Source: Bathynomus jamesi (Eukaryota > Arthropoda > Malacostraca > Isopoda > Cirolanidae). Taken from it: 64,000 bases of DNA. The notes below the pieces were generated by a model. That model searched no databases. It was not told the DNA's origin and worked only from the letters and a program-made list of their open reading frames with translations. Both the position numbers and the translations under genes were made by a program. Positions 63,999-64,000 of the stretch are shown here, one piece after another; the first letter of the stretch is position 1; every line of letters starts with the position of its first letter. The stretch lies in NCBI GenBank assembly GCA_023014485.1, contig JAJOZX010007493.1:162338-226337 (forward strand). Reading direction: 5' to 3'.

Positions 63999-64000
63999 CG
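63160..64000. other. Right edge without gene; (CT)n(TA)n
   Basis: (CT)n then (TA)n at 63405-63468 and a final (TA)n from about 63975. The 78-codon frame at 63566-63802 has no recognised motif and I do not call it a gene. Confidence 0.4.

Overview
This is a eukaryotic, almost certainly animal, repeat-dominated window with no convincing host protein-coding gene. Very long (TA)n, (GA)n and (CA)n arrays, CR1-type retrotransposons, Tc1/mariner relatives with TA target sites, hAT copies with 8-bp duplications, a Penelope-like fragment, Helitron scraps and a Polinton/Maverick (adintovirus-like) element together suggest an invertebrate. I favour an arthropod such as a crustacean or chelicerate; that is inference from element content, not proof.

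1-9.3 kb: Penelope GIY-YIG fragment, Helitron scraps, a TA-flanked mariner-like copy, RT and Tc1 remnants, and 5'-truncated CR1 copies abutting (GA)n. 8.1-17.2 kb: a near full-length CR1 on the minus strand (zinc-knuckle/coiled-coil/SGNH ORF1; endonuclease/RT ORF2). It is split by a 4.3-kb DNA transposon with TIRs over 300 bp, which is itself split by a hAT element with a perfect 8-bp duplication. 17.4-21.2 kb: further CR1 copies in (GA)n. 21.5-28.2 kb: a long palindrome, MITEs and one intact mariner-like transposase gene. 28.2-32 kb: a decayed non-LTR element broken by a hAT-type element. 32.8-35.5 kb: a decayed copy of a repeated zinc-knuckle protein gene, with a foldback element in its last codons. 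35.5-48.7 kb: foldbacks, MITEs, three long palindromes, a FLYWCH-bearing element, a second CR1-like lineage and microsatellites.

49.2-62.2 kb is the most interesting part: an integrated Polinton/adintovirus-like genome. Leftward genes are two left-end genes and one further gene of unknown function, then protein-primed DNA polymerase B (shattered by frameshifts). Rightward genes are packaging ATPase, a small basic protein, chromodomain integrase, a penton-like protein, a basic core-like peptide, a double-jelly-roll capsid candidate and an adenain-like protease. The penton-like gene and the protease are intact; the capsid candidate, the basic peptide and the ATPase carry few lesions. Tail-to-tail with the protease lies a leftward gene that I read as spliced, with a TATA/CCAAT promoter, a strong start context, a duplicated exon-intron unit and a poly(A) signal 41 bases from the protease stop. 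I do not recognise its product; it is my main candidate for something undescribed.

Limits: no database search was possible. Element ends are exact only where I give a target-site duplication. Many lesions are one-base indels, so assembly error competes with genuine decay.
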